From positions 1 through 26,146 of the forward strand of contig BNTV01000069.1 of NCBI GenBank assembly GCA_025996865.1: 26,146 bases of DNA. Direction: 5' to 3'. Below the pieces are notes generated by a model, which saw only the letters and a list, made by a program, of their open reading frames with translations, was not told where the DNA came from and ran no database searches. This DNA comes from Bacteroidia bacterium (GTDB lineage Bacteria > Bacteroidota > Bacteroidia > Bacteroidales > Azobacteroidaceae). The position numbers were made by a program, and so were the translations under genes. This document shows positions 7,493 through 14,172 of this stretch, piece after piece (within the stretch, counting starts at the first letter, position 1; every line of letters begins with the position of its first letter).

Positions 7493-7889
7493 ATTAGGCG
7501 GCGGTGCCGCAGATATCGTAAGCTTGATTAAGGGCGGATATGAGATTTTGGATTGTCATTTTTCTTTTGAACAAGGAATTGACAACAGGGGAAAAGCAAC
7601 AACCAAAGTGCATGGAGGAACGATACAGGTAACTTTATCCCAATTGCCTCCACAGCCTATTATCGACTGGGCGCTTGATTCGCGAAAATACAAGGATGGA
7701 ATGATTATAGTGGTTGATGCGGAAAACATACCACTTGAAAAAACGCTTTTTAAAAATGGAGCTTGTGTTGAATTGGAGTTGGACTATACCCAAAAAGGGG
7801 GAAGTTACGTCGTAACTAAAATAGTTATTCAATCGGAAATACTGATTGTGGGAGATGGAATTGATTTTGATAATGAATGGACTCAATAA
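7467..7889 (+). CDS. tssD: Hcp tube protein, accessory copy 1
   Basis: 140 aa Bacteroidota-type Hcp. It has the expected pattern 'GGYEILDCHFSFEQGIDNRG' then 'KVHGGTIQVTLSQLP' and a long run of beta strands. Hcp hexamers stack to form the T6SS inner tube and can carry effectors in the lumen. The N-terminus MFGHRSFLVLGGGAADIVSL differs from the second hcp, and its exact 5' sequence is duplicated at 6134. It lies 12 nt after the LRR gene and 11 nt before the second hcp. Confidence 0.85.
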   Translation: MFGHRSFLVLGGGAADIVSLIKGGYEILDCHFSFEQGIDNRGKATTKVHGGTIQVTLSQLPPQPIIDWALDSRKYKDGMIIVVDAENIPLEKTLFKNGACVELELDYTQKGGSYVVTKIVIQSEILIVGDGIDFDNEWTQ

Positions 7890-7900
7890 AATAAAATATT

Positions 7901-8299
7901 ATGGTAACACTACCTTTATCGCACTTGGTTGCGAAATTTTCTTTAGATGGTCAAATGTATGAAATAGAACGATTTAAAATTGGATTTTCTCAAGACATAG
8001 ACCATAAGGGGCAGCCGGAACATGAAACTGTTGGCGGGAAAATGTTTATAACCATCACCCAGGCGGCTGATAATAATCTGTATTTATGGGCAAAAAAATC
8101 TACTTTGCTCAAAAGCGGACAAGTTTTGTTTCAAACAGATTTGGGAATGACTGTTCTTGAAATTGATTTCGTAAATGCCTACTGCATCAATTTGACACGT
8201 GATATCAATGCCTATACAGGAACGACAACCTCTTTGATTCTTTCTCCCGAGAAAGTGGTAATGAATGGGAAATCTCACGAAAATGCTTGGAAAAAATGA
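7901..8299 (+). CDS. tssD: Hcp tube protein, accessory copy 2, coupled to effector
   Basis: 132 aa, paralogous to the preceding hcp: 'QMYEIERFKIGFSQDIDHKG' aligns with 'GGYEILDCHFSFEQGIDNRG', and 'TVGGKMFITITQA' aligns with 'KVHGGTIQVTLSQ'. The divergence between the two copies is large, so they are not a recent duplication. Its stop overlaps the ATG of the next gene in an ATGA (8296-8299), which couples translation of Hcp and the candidate effector. Such pairing is typical where a given Hcp carries a specific toxin in its lumen; that pairing is inference here. Confidence 0.85.
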   Translation: MVTLPLSHLVAKFSLDGQMYEIERFKIGFSQDIDHKGQPEHETVGGKMFITITQAADNNLYLWAKKSTLLKSGQVLFQTDLGMTVLEIDFVNAYCINLTRDINAYTGTTTSLILSPEKVVMNGKSHENAWKK

Positions 8300-9429
8300 G
8301 CGATACACCCAAAGGAATCAGCAAAGAAAAGTATTTTTTCTTCCTTGATAACAATATTCCTTATGAAGGATATGTTATCGGATTGGGATATGTACTGAAA
8401 GAGGTGGTCATTGTAGGTACAAGAATCAACAAATACAACGATCACTTTTTAAGCATACAAAATATTTCTGTTTGCGTAGTGGATAATACCCGGATAAATA
8501 CTCAACAAAGAGGTATTGAGTCCCCAAAAATAGATAGTATGGTTGAGCAGGAACGGAAGAAAAATGAAATGAAAAAAGAACTTACCAAACTGGTTAATGA
8601 ATATTATCAATCCAAAATTAATGCTGAAAAATTCGGGGATGGTTATAATAAACGAATTGAAATGTTAACAGTAGGGAACGCATATCTAAAAAGTATGATA
8701 TCCGATGATACAAGATCTGTTTCGACTTCGAATTTTCCTACCGATTTCTTTTACCGGAATTCAAAATTGGTAACTGATTTTGTCCGGATGCGGTCGATGA
8801 GTACTAAAAAATACGAGCCTTCATCCCAAATAAAGGCAGGTAGCCAAACTCGTTCAGACAGCAACGAAACGGTTGTATCGAATAATACGGTTTCCGATTC
8901 CGGTGTATCGGCAAGTGGAGTGATAACAAACAGTTCGGGAGTTGTTTCTACAGTGTCAGGGATAGAATTGTTGAACAGTAATTATAAATATTTGAATTCA
9001 TTGGCTGAAAACGGACAATTTTTGGGAATGAAAAACGGGGCATTGACCGTAATGGACAATTCATTTTTGGGTAGCAAACGTATGATGGCAACAAGAGGTA
9101 TTGAAAAAATGAATTTTTTAAATGAAGTAAATAGATTGAATCGGATAAAAGGAATTGGAAACGCAGCATCATTCCTTTCTGTTGGTTTATCAAGTTTTCA
9201 ATTTGCTGAAAAACCTAATCTAATGAATGGGATTGATTTGGGTATTAGTGTAGCCAGTTATTTTTATTGGCCAGTTGGAGCCATATATTTGTATGGCAAT
9301 GTATCAATGCAATGGAGTCAGGAAAGACAACAACAAGTACTACAAATAGAAGATATGAGTGCAGACCCATGGACAAAAGCGGCATTGCGTAATACCTTGC
9401 CGATGAATCCGACAGGTCCTTGTCCTTAA
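8296..9429 (+). CDS. Candidate Hcp-linked, membrane-targeting T6SS effector
   Basis: 377 aa from ATG 8296 (a TTG at 8287 is an unlikely start; the ATGA overlap favours 8296). An N-terminal region of about 75 residues contains 'YVLKEVVIVGTRINKYNDHF'. Then comes a Lys/Glu-rich helical region (about 80-140), a Ser/Asn/Val-rich low-complexity linker (about 185-222), and a C-terminal region with two hydrophobic Gly-rich segments, 'GIGNAASFLSVGLSSF' and 'DLGISVASYFYWPVGAIYLY', around residues 286-337. It ends in a polar tail with 'PMNPTGPC'. There is no signal peptide and no enzyme motif I can see. Position after hcp, plus multi-pass membrane proteins right behind it, suggests a pore-forming or membrane-disrupting toxin. 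The family is not recognised. Confidence 0.6.
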   Translation: MSDTPKGISKEKYFFFLDNNIPYEGYVIGLGYVLKEVVIVGTRINKYNDHFLSIQNISVCVVDNTRINTQQRGIESPKIDSMVEQERKKNEMKKELTKLVNEYYQSKINAEKFGDGYNKRIEMLTVGNAYLKSMISDDTRSVSTSNFPTDFFYRNSKLVTDFVRMRSMSTKKYEPSSQIKAGSQTRSDSNETVVSNNTVSDSGVSASGVITNSSGVVSTVSGIELLNSNYKYLNSLAENGQFLGMKNGALTVMDNSFLGSKRMMATRGIEKMNFLNEVNRLNRIKGIGNAASFLSVGLSSFQFAEKPNLMNGIDLGISVASYFYWPVGAIYLYGNVSMQWSQERQQQVLQIEDMSADPWTKAALRNTLPMNPTGPCP

Positions 9430-9471
9430 TCAATAATTAAAAGAAAGCATTAATAATTATACAATTTTAGA

Positions 9472-9882
9472 ATGAGCATATTCGATTATTTTATATATTT
9501 CACTTACCTGTTTGCTCGCAAAATAGGAAAAGATGAATGGGGTGCAAAATGGAGTGCCTTTTTGCATTTAAGTTGCTGGACAGTGTTTTTTATAATTGGA
9601 ATATTATCTTCTATCGGAATATTTTGGGATAATAGTTTCACACAATATCTTAAAACAAAAAATGGTTATCTATATCTTTGGTTTTCATTTGCTATTATTA
9701 TTCCCTGTCTCTTTGCGTTGAGGTATTATAGATACAAAGGCGTTCAACCTTTGGAGAATAAATACAACCAATTAAATCCCAATCAGAAATTTTGGATTAA
9801 ACTGTTAGTGATTTTTATATTGATTGCAGTTCCTATTTTTTGGTTTGTTTCATATAGAATCTATGTTTTTGGGTATATTTAA
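9472..9882 (+). CDS. Multi-pass membrane protein, probable immunity protein, copy 1
   Basis: 136 aa with about three membrane helices (FLHLSCWTVFFIIGILSSIG; YLYLWFSFAIIIPCLFAL; FWIKLLVIFILIAVPIFWFV) and short polar loops. The N-terminus MSIFDYFIYFTYLFARKIGK is shared with three other copies in the island. It starts 42 nt after the candidate effector and is therefore the best candidate for its cognate immunity protein, acting in the inner membrane. The ending VSYRIYVFGYI is shared with copy 2. No known family is recognised. Confidence 0.65.
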   Translation: MSIFDYFIYFTYLFARKIGKDEWGAKWSAFLHLSCWTVFFIIGILSSIGIFWDNSFTQYLKTKNGYLYLWFSFAIIIPCLFALRYYRYKGVQPLENKYNQLNPNQKFWIKLLVIFILIAVPIFWFVSYRIYVFGYI

Positions 9883-9883
9883 A

Positions 9884-10294
9884 ATGGATATATTTGATTA
9901 TTTTATATATTTCACTTACCTGTTTGCTCGCAAAATAGGAAAAGATGAATGGGGTGCAAAATGGAGTGCTCTATTGTTTTTTTGTATTTGGTTTGTTTCA
10001 TTACTAACGGGGTCATTATCTTCCATTGGATTATTGTGGGATAATCGTTATACACAATACCTTAAAACTGATAACGGATACCTGTACATTTGGTATTCAT
10101 TATCAATTATTACTTTTTGTATGTTTGCATTGAGGTATTATAGATACAAAGGCATTCAACCCTTGGAGGATAAATACAATAAATTAAGTTCCAATCAGAA
10201 ATTTTGGGTTAAGCTGTTAATGGTTTTTATTTTGATAGCCGTTCCTGTTTTTTCATTTGTGTCCTATAGAATCTATGTTTTTGGGTATATTTAA
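9884..10294 (+). CDS. Probable immunity protein, copy 2 (tandem paralogue)
   Basis: 136 aa from ATG 9884, one nt after the stop of copy 1; in-frame codons extend upstream but lie within copy 1. It has the same layout of three hydrophobic segments, the same start DIFDYFIYFTYLFARKIGKD and the same end SYRIYVFGYI as copy 1. The first ~75 nt of the two genes are almost identical, while the middle (LLFFCIWFVSLLTGSLSSIG versus FLHLSCWTVFFIIGILSSIG) differs. This suggests diversification of the part that contacts the toxin, or acquisition of a second allele. Confidence 0.65.
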   Translation: MDIFDYFIYFTYLFARKIGKDEWGAKWSALLFFCIWFVSLLTGSLSSIGLLWDNRYTQYLKTDNGYLYIWYSLSIITFCMFALRYYRYKGIQPLEDKYNKLSSNQKFWVKLLMVFILIAVPVFSFVSYRIYVFGYI

Positions 10295-10295
10295 A

Positions 10296-10424
10296 ATGGA
10301 TATATTTGATTATTTTATATATTTCACTTACCTGTTTGCTCGCAAAATAGGAAAAGATGAATGGGGTGCAAAATGGAGTGCCTTTTTGCATTTAAGTTGC
10401 TGGACGGTGTTTTTTATAATATGA
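10296..10424 (+). pseudogene. Truncated copy 3 of the membrane immunity family
   Basis: 42 codons. The 5' end is near-identical to copies 1, 2 and 4, and the continuation FLHLSCWTVFFII is the copy-1 type rather than that of copy 2. It is cut at TGA 10422-10424, which overlaps the ATG of the following lipoprotein as ATGA. Only the first membrane segment remains, so it is probably non-functional, though it may still be translated and couple to the next gene. Confidence 0.75.
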
Positions 10425-10837
10425 GAAAAATACTTAAATATTTATGTGGATTGCTTGGACTATTAACAGGTTGTTCTATAGGTGATACACATTTGATAGA
10501 TAAATATTATCTGGTAACAATAGATGTAGATGAAGACCTGTCTGTAAGTTATAAGCTTGAATCAGGCAGCTATTTAGGAGTTGTAAATCCCACTGTTTTT
10601 GCAGTTGGTTTTAATGATGATTTTATAATTGTAAAGCAACATCCGACTAATTTTGGTGATACTATAAACAGAAGTATAACAGACTATTATATTATTCCCA
10701 TAAATAATAAAGTAAATAAATGGCCAGATGAGAATAAAATAGGACCTCTAACACATGAGGAATTTTTAATAAAAAGGAAAGAACTAAAAATACCTGATGA
10801 GTTAGATTTTTCCACAGTATTAAAAAAATTAGAATAA
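10421..10837 (+). CDS. Small lipoprotein, DUF3997-like, candidate immunity protein
   Basis: 138 aa from ATG 10421. The start is chosen because it gives a classic lipoprotein signal, MRKILKYLCGLLGLLTGCS, with the lipobox Cys at residue 18, and because the ATG overlaps the preceding stop. The longer frame from 10361 lies inside the copy-3 remnant. The body (YYLVTIDVDEDLSVSYKLES; VFAVGFNDDFIIVKQHP) resembles small DUF3997-type domains; this is a weak recollection. A periplasm- or outer-membrane-anchored lipoprotein is a usual form for T6SS immunity against cell-wall or periplasmic toxins. Part of its 3' half is repeated at 14022-14076. Confidence 0.6.
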   Translation: MRKILKYLCGLLGLLTGCSIGDTHLIDKYYLVTIDVDEDLSVSYKLESGSYLGVVNPTVFAVGFNDDFIIVKQHPTNFGDTINRSITDYYIIPINNKVNKWPDENKIGPLTHEEFLIKRKELKIPDELDFSTVLKKLE

Positions 10838-10928
10838 TATACTTGAATAATGATAAGATTTGTTATTTAAAGGACAAGGATAAATGGAAGAAATACATTA
10901 ATTATCGGATTGAAAATGATTCTATCAA
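10831..10928 (+). pseudogene. 3'-end coding remnant between two lipoprotein genes
   Basis: After the 10837 stop, another frame reads RIIYLNNDKICYLKDKDKWK and continues to KKYINYRIENDSIK before a stop at 10926-10928, overlapping the start of the next gene. Positions 10830-10869 recur at 14077-14116 with one mismatch. At 14022-14116 this tail is directly joined to the 'KWPDENKI' segment of the lipoprotein. It is therefore probably the original or an alternative C-terminus of a related gene, left behind by recombination. Confidence 0.5.
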
Positions 10929-10954
10929 ATAAATGTAAATCGGTGATTCATAAA
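10884..10954 (+). repeat. Repeat C, copy 1 (shared 5' end)
   Basis: About 71 nt from 'atggaagaaatacatt' to 'gtgattcataaa', near identical to 12929-13001. It spans 32 nt of leader and the first 13 codons (MILSNKCKSVIHK) of the DUF3828-like lipoprotein. Confidence 0.8.
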
Positions 10955-11428
10955 TTAAGTTATCTTATATTGATGTTAATGATTGTTATCCAATCATGCG
11001 GACAGAACAGCAAGAGTAAGATTTCAACCATAGTGGAAGTTGATGAAAAGGGGGAAAAAGCAATTCAGACATTAAGAGAATTTTATACAATGTACATTTC
11101 AGCGTGTGATAACTCTGTTGAGAATGGGGAAGAAAACCTAACTTTGCTAAGAAATAAATATCTTACAAAGGCATTGCTGAATAAATTGGAAGATCCGGAT
11201 TTGGAATTGGATGCCGATCCCCTGTTGAATGCACAAGATTGTGATAAGAATTGTATAAAAACACTCGAAATTAAACCTGAAACAGGGCGAAAAAATGTTT
11301 ATAGCGTATGTTATGTTTGGCCGTCCGACAATAAAAATATCTGTATAAAATTGCTTCTCATAAATGAGAATGGAAATTTTTTAATTGATGATATTTTGGA
11401 TAATGAAAATATATATGGCAGCGAATAA
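10916..11428 (+). CDS. DUF3828-like lipoprotein, candidate immunity protein
   Basis: 170 aa from ATG 10916 (a TTG at 10910 is less likely). The N-terminus ends in a lipoprotein signal, LSYLILMLMIVIQSCGQ. The mature part has the DUF3828 look: 'TLREFYTMYISACD', 'LRNKYLTKALLNKLED', 'DADPLLNAQDCDKNC', then beta strands ending 'GNFLIDDIL'. Family members are small periplasmic or lipid-anchored proteins, some of them beside T6SS toxins. The first 13 residues (MILSNKCKSVIHK) are nearly the same as those of the unrelated protein at 12963, so its present 5' end looks acquired by recombination. Confidence 0.65.
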   Translation: MILSNKCKSVIHKLSYLILMLMIVIQSCGQNSKSKISTIVEVDEKGEKAIQTLREFYTMYISACDNSVENGEENLTLLRNKYLTKALLNKLEDPDLELDADPLLNAQDCDKNCIKTLEIKPETGRKNVYSVCYVWPSDNKNICIKLLLINENGNFLIDDILDNENIYGSE

Positions 11429-11468
11429 AAATTAGCATTGGAATGTTTATAATTTACAGATTAGCAGA

Positions 11469-11526
11469 AAAAATGAGTTACACTAAAAAATTCACAGCAG
11501 GACTACTGATCGGGGTTATTATGTAA
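11469..11526 (+). pseudogene. Duplicated 5' end of tssR (17-codon remnant)
   Basis: Positions 11469-11514 are identical to 14226-14271, covering the 'aaaa' leader, the ATG and 14 codons (MSYTKKFTAGLLIG) of the real tssR. Identity then stops and the frame ends at TAA 11524-11526. This is a fragment of the core gene lying 2.7 kb upstream of the intact copy, with island genes between. Confidence 0.85.
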
Positions 11527-11547
11527 TTTCCTGAATTTCTAAAATAT

Positions 11548-12180
11548 ATGAAATACAAATATTCTATATTGTTTTTTTTGCTGTTTTATTATTCTTGTAA
11601 TTACAAGAATAATAAAGAAACTACGCAACATGATGCGACCTATTATTATAACGTAGGGGTTAGGTGTGATTATAACGACGACTACCGAGGAGCATTAGAT
11701 AATTACAATAAAGCAATTTCTATGGACTCAACCTTTTCTAATTGCTATTTAAATAGAGGGTCTATTAAATTATTAAATTTTAATGATACCATAGGCGCAC
11801 TTAATGATTACAAAAAGGCTATTCAATTGGATGGGCGAAATGCGATAGCCTATAATAATTTGGGATATATTCTTTCCGAACAGGGAAATGATAAAGATGC
11901 TGCCGATTTATACAGAATTTGTATCGCAGTTGATCCTGATTATTATCCTGTCTATTATAATTGCGCCTACTCACAATTCCAAATAAAAGATTATGAAGAA
12001 GCCTTGAAAAATTTTGAAAAGGCTGTCATATATGATGAAGAACAGAAATTATATGCCTATTATTATATGGGCTTAATTTACAAGGAAACAGGAGAGATTG
12101 AAAAAGCAAAGGAATATCTGGAAAAAGCGAAAGCGCTGGGAAAGAGGGATGCGGAAGAAGAATTATTAAAATTAAAATAA
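11548..12180 (+). CDS. TPR-repeat lipoprotein
   Basis: 210 aa. The signal MKYKYSILFFLLFYYSCNY has a plausible lipobox Cys at residue 17. Four to five tetratricopeptide repeats follow, from about residue 30 to 200: 'YYYNVGVRCDYNDDYRGALD', 'CYLNRGSIKLLNFNDTIGAL', 'AYNNLGYILSEQGNDKDAAD', 'VYYNCAYSQFQIKDYEEALK' and 'AYYYMGLIYKETGEIEKAKE'. TPR arrays bind proteins; here a lipid-anchored one sits among immunity-like genes. Immunity against an unknown effector is one option, an envelope scaffold another. Confidence 0.7.
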   Translation: MKYKYSILFFLLFYYSCNYKNNKETTQHDATYYYNVGVRCDYNDDYRGALDNYNKAISMDSTFSNCYLNRGSIKLLNFNDTIGALNDYKKAIQLDGRNAIAYNNLGYILSEQGNDKDAADLYRICIAVDPDYYPVYYNCAYSQFQIKDYEEALKNFEKAVIYDEEQKLYAYYYMGLIYKETGEIEKAKEYLEKAKALGKRDAEEELLKLK

Positions 12181-12214
12181 AGTTGGATTGGCATTTTATC
12201 ATGTTTATATTTTT

Positions 12215-12799
12215 ATGAGAAATAAGAGAAAAGAGCATCGAAAAAAAATTTTGACTTCATTGTTTATTCTGTATGCACTAATAAGTTATTATTGTTATCA
12301 ATTACAAGATAATTATTTGCATGGAATGATTCTTTTCAAAAATACGCTTGTTTGGCTAAATATGAGCAGTTGGTTGATTGTGGGCGTCATTATTTATTTT
12401 TGCATACGCGATGGAGGTTATTCTGAAAAACAAACTTTTAAGGAAAATTTCAAAATAGGGATTATTGCAGAGGGTTTATGCTATATGGTTGCACTTACCC
12501 TATCGGTTATGTGGCTACCTGTTTGTTTGGTGTTCGCTTTGAAAATAAATTCTATTAATTACGAAAAAACGCTATACACTGATATTTACAAAATAGAAAA
12601 TATTGATGTTATAGAAAAAAATGGGGTGCGTATGATAACGCCGGATTATACTTGCGTTACATTACGTAATATGGAAACAAATAAAGAAGTGAAATTCTAT
12701 TTATCGCCAAAAGCAAATATAATGCACGGAATTTCACAAGTTAAACTTAGTTATTATAAAGGGAATTTAGGATGGTATATTTTAAAATCCACTCAATAG
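12215..12799 (+). CDS. Hypothetical membrane protein, possible immunity protein
   Basis: 194 aa from ATG 12215 (start MRNKRKEHRKKILTSLFILY). The frame is open back to a TTG at 12188, but the basic start followed by a hydrophobic segment is more natural. About three membrane segments occur: residues 11-27, 44-62 (LNMSSWLIVGVIIYFCIR), and 80-108 (IIAEGLCYMVALTLSVMWLP). A polar C-terminal domain of about 80 residues with beta character follows (YKIENIDVIEKNGVRMITPD). It starts 35 nt after the TPR gene. No family is recognised. Confidence 0.55.
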   Translation: MRNKRKEHRKKILTSLFILYALISYYCYQLQDNYLHGMILFKNTLVWLNMSSWLIVGVIIYFCIRDGGYSEKQTFKENFKIGIIAEGLCYMVALTLSVMWLPVCLVFALKINSINYEKTLYTDIYKIENIDVIEKNGVRMITPDYTCVTLRNMETNKEVKFYLSPKANIMHGISQVKLSYYKGNLGWYILKSTQ

Positions 12800-12966
12800 C
12801 TATAATTTATTGTATCTGTTCACAAGAAAAATATCTGGAAGGTATCATACTCCCCAGAGATGATTTATTACCTGAAAAAAGTTTGAACATCATGAAAATT
12901 ATAAATTCTAATATCTTTCAAGTAATATATGGAAGAAATACATTGATTATCGGATTAAAAAAATGA
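12800..12966 (+). pseudogene. Coding remnant with C-terminal-like tail
   Basis: The frame open from 12772 reads SQEKYLEGIILPRDDLLPEK and ends GRNTLIIGLKK at TGA 12964-12966, which overlaps the next ATG (ATGA). Only about 55 codons lie outside the preceding gene and there is no separate plausible start. It looks like the 3' end of a gene whose 5' part was lost, or a short out-of-place tail. Its last ~35 nt belong to a repeat also found at 10884. Confidence 0.4.
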
Positions 12967-13001
12967 TTCTATCAAATAAATACAAATCAGTGATTCATAA
13001 A
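12929..13001 (+). repeat. Repeat C, copy 2 (shared 5' end)
   Basis: Near identical to 10884-10954 with two extra A in an A run just before the start codon. Here the same leader and first 13 codons begin the unrelated PPEGW protein. Confidence 0.8.
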
Positions 13002-13412
13002 TATAAGAATCTATATAGCGAATTTAGTAAAAAAAGGAACAAAGAATTAATAATCCTTTCTTTACTATTAGGTGCAGGAATTTGTATTTGGAGCCTTATG
13101 GAACATGACTATATAAAAAAGCATGGACTCTATACGATTGGCATTGCAGAAAATTTAAGTGGAGGTGGTGGCGGTTTTTCTTCTACTATGAGTTTTCGCT
13201 ATGAAGAGAAAATATATAAAAAGCGTGTTGGATTAGGAGATTTATGGTTTGACTATCCAGACAGACAATTTAAACGTAATGGCGAGCGATTCTTTATTCA
13301 ATTTCTACCTCACAATCCAAAACGTTTTATTGTGCTTGATATTGTTCCTGATTGCATACCTGAAGCTCCGCCGGAAGGTTGGGGAATATTACCGGATTGT
13401 CCTGGAAATTAA
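12963..13412 (+). CDS. Single-pass membrane protein with PPEGW C-terminus, candidate immunity protein
   Basis: 149 aa from ATG 12963. The N-terminus is basic, a membrane helix lies at about residues 28-45 (ELIILSLLLGAGICIWSLM), then a beta-rich periplasmic domain with a GGGGG turn (NLSGGGGGFSSTMSF). It ends in IVPDCIPEAPPEGWGILPDC, a distinctive tail. A second, broken member of the same family lies at 13838-14010 with an almost identical tail. Family-type small proteins with this tail are, to my recollection, frequent orphan genes in Bacteroidota, but no function is established that I can cite. The first 13 codons are shared with the unrelated DUF3828 lipoprotein at 10916. Confidence 0.6.
   Translation: MILSNKYKSVIHKYKNLYSEFSKKRNKELIILSLLLGAGICIWSLMEHDYIKKHGLYTIGIAENLSGGGGGFSSTMSFRYEEKIYKKRVGLGDLWFDYPDRQFKRNGERFFIQFLPHNPKRFIVLDIVPDCIPEAPPEGWGILPDCPGN
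13350..13400 (+). repeat. Repeat D, copy 1 (PPEGW 3' end)
   Basis: 51 nt nearly identical to 13954-14004; encodes the tail DCIPEAPPEGWGILPDC of the intact gene. Confidence 0.8.
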
Positions 13413-13425
13413 CGTGACAAATGAC

Positions 13426-13812
13426 ATGGATATATTTGATTATTTTATATATTTCACTTACCTGTTTGCTCGCAAAATAGGAAAAGATGAATGGGGTGCA
13501 AAATGGAGTGCTCTATTGTTTTTTTGTGCTTGGTTTGTTTTATTACTAATGGGGTTATTTTCTTCCATTGGATTATTGTGGGATAATCGTTATACACAAT
13601 ACCTTAAAACAGATAGCGGATTTCTGTACATTTGGTTTTCATTATTGATTATTACTTTTTGTATATTTGCATTGAGGTATTATAGATACAAAGGCGTTCA
13701 ACCTTTGGAGGATAAATACAATCAATTAAGCTCCAATCAGAAATTTTGGATTAAACTATTAGTGATTTTTATATTGATTGTTGCTCCTGTTTTTTCACTT
13801 AGTATCATATAG
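13426..13812 (+). CDS. Probable immunity protein, copy 4 (C-terminally frameshifted)
   Basis: 128 aa from ATG 13426; upstream in-frame codons read through the preceding gene and are not taken as its start. It has three hydrophobic segments as in copies 1 and 2, and is closest to copy 2 in the middle (LLFFCAWFVLLLMGLFSSIG). Near the end a one-base length difference relative to copy 2 (after 'ttttttca') shifts the frame. The protein stops at VFSLSII, and the conserved SYRIYVFGYI end, still visible in the DNA at 13811-13838, is lost. It may be functional with a shortened tail or be in early decay. Confidence 0.6.
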   Translation: MDIFDYFIYFTYLFARKIGKDEWGAKWSALLFFCAWFVLLLMGLFSSIGLLWDNRYTQYLKTDSGFLYIWFSLLIITFCIFALRYYRYKGVQPLEDKYNQLSSNQKFWIKLLVIFILIVAPVFSLSII

Positions 13813-13837
13813 AATCTATGTTTTGGGGTATATTTAA

Positions 13838-14010
13838 ATGGAACATCAAGAAAAATTACAAAAGAAAAAGAAGATGGAGGAAAACGTTATTTTGTACAGT
13901 TTTAAAAAAACAATCCTAATCAATGTAGATTGCTTTCCAATAAACCCGTCCCGGATTGTATCACCGAAGCTCCGCCGGAAGGTTGGGGAATATTACCGGA
14001 TTGTAGATGA
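13838..14010 (+). pseudogene. Broken PPEGW-family gene
   Basis: In the frame starting GGA at 13876 the sequence reads GGKRYFVQF, a TAA at 13903-13905, then KNNPNQCRLLSNKPVPDC and ITEAPPEGWGILPDCR before TGA 14008-14010. The tail matches the intact protein ending at 13412 almost exactly; DNA 13954-14004 and 13350-13400 are near identical. An in-frame stop and no clear start show decay. A 60-codon frame from ATG 13838 is out of phase with this homology. Confidence 0.7.
13954..14004 (+). repeat. Repeat D, copy 2 (PPEGW 3' end)
   Basis: 51 nt nearly identical to 13350-13400, within the broken second copy of the family. Confidence 0.8.
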
Positions 14011-14021
14011 ATTTTTTTAAC

Positions 14022-14116
14022 AGACTATTATTCCTATAAAAAATAAAGAAAATAAATGGCCGGATGAGAATAAAATTAGGATAATATACTTGAATAATGA
14101 TAAGATTTGTTATTTA
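14022..14116 (+). repeat. Repeat E (joined fragments of the 10421 lipoprotein region)
   Basis: 14022-14076 resembles 10681-10740, and 14077-14116 matches 10830-10869 with one mismatch. The two pieces are adjacent here but separated by 89 bp at the 10421 locus. In one frame they read through as IIPIKNKENKWPDENKIRII and YLNNDKICYL. Confidence 0.75.
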
Positions 14117-14164
14117 GGGTCTGCTGAAAAAAGAGTAAATATAAGAATAATAAAAAAATATGTG

Positions 14165-14172
14165 TATTTTTG
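14165..14172 (+). promoter_or_regulatory. Possible -7 box upstream of tssR
   Basis: TATTTTTG matches the Bacteroidota -7 consensus TAnnTTTG exactly and lies 58 nt before the tssR ATG. No TTTG is seen at the expected -33 distance, so the call is weak. If real, it restores transcription of tssR, which the island has separated from its original operon. Confidence 0.35.

Noticed and set aside
9472..10424. CRISPR-like or minisatellite array suggested by repeated 73-nt blocks
   Set aside because: The spacing is gene-sized, the blocks are the coding starts of membrane proteins, and there are no short spacers, leader or cas genes.
13838..14020. 60-codon frame starting MEHQEKLQKKKK
   Set aside because: Its frame is out of phase with the clear PPEGW homology that crosses it, so it is treated as part of a broken gene and not as a separate one.
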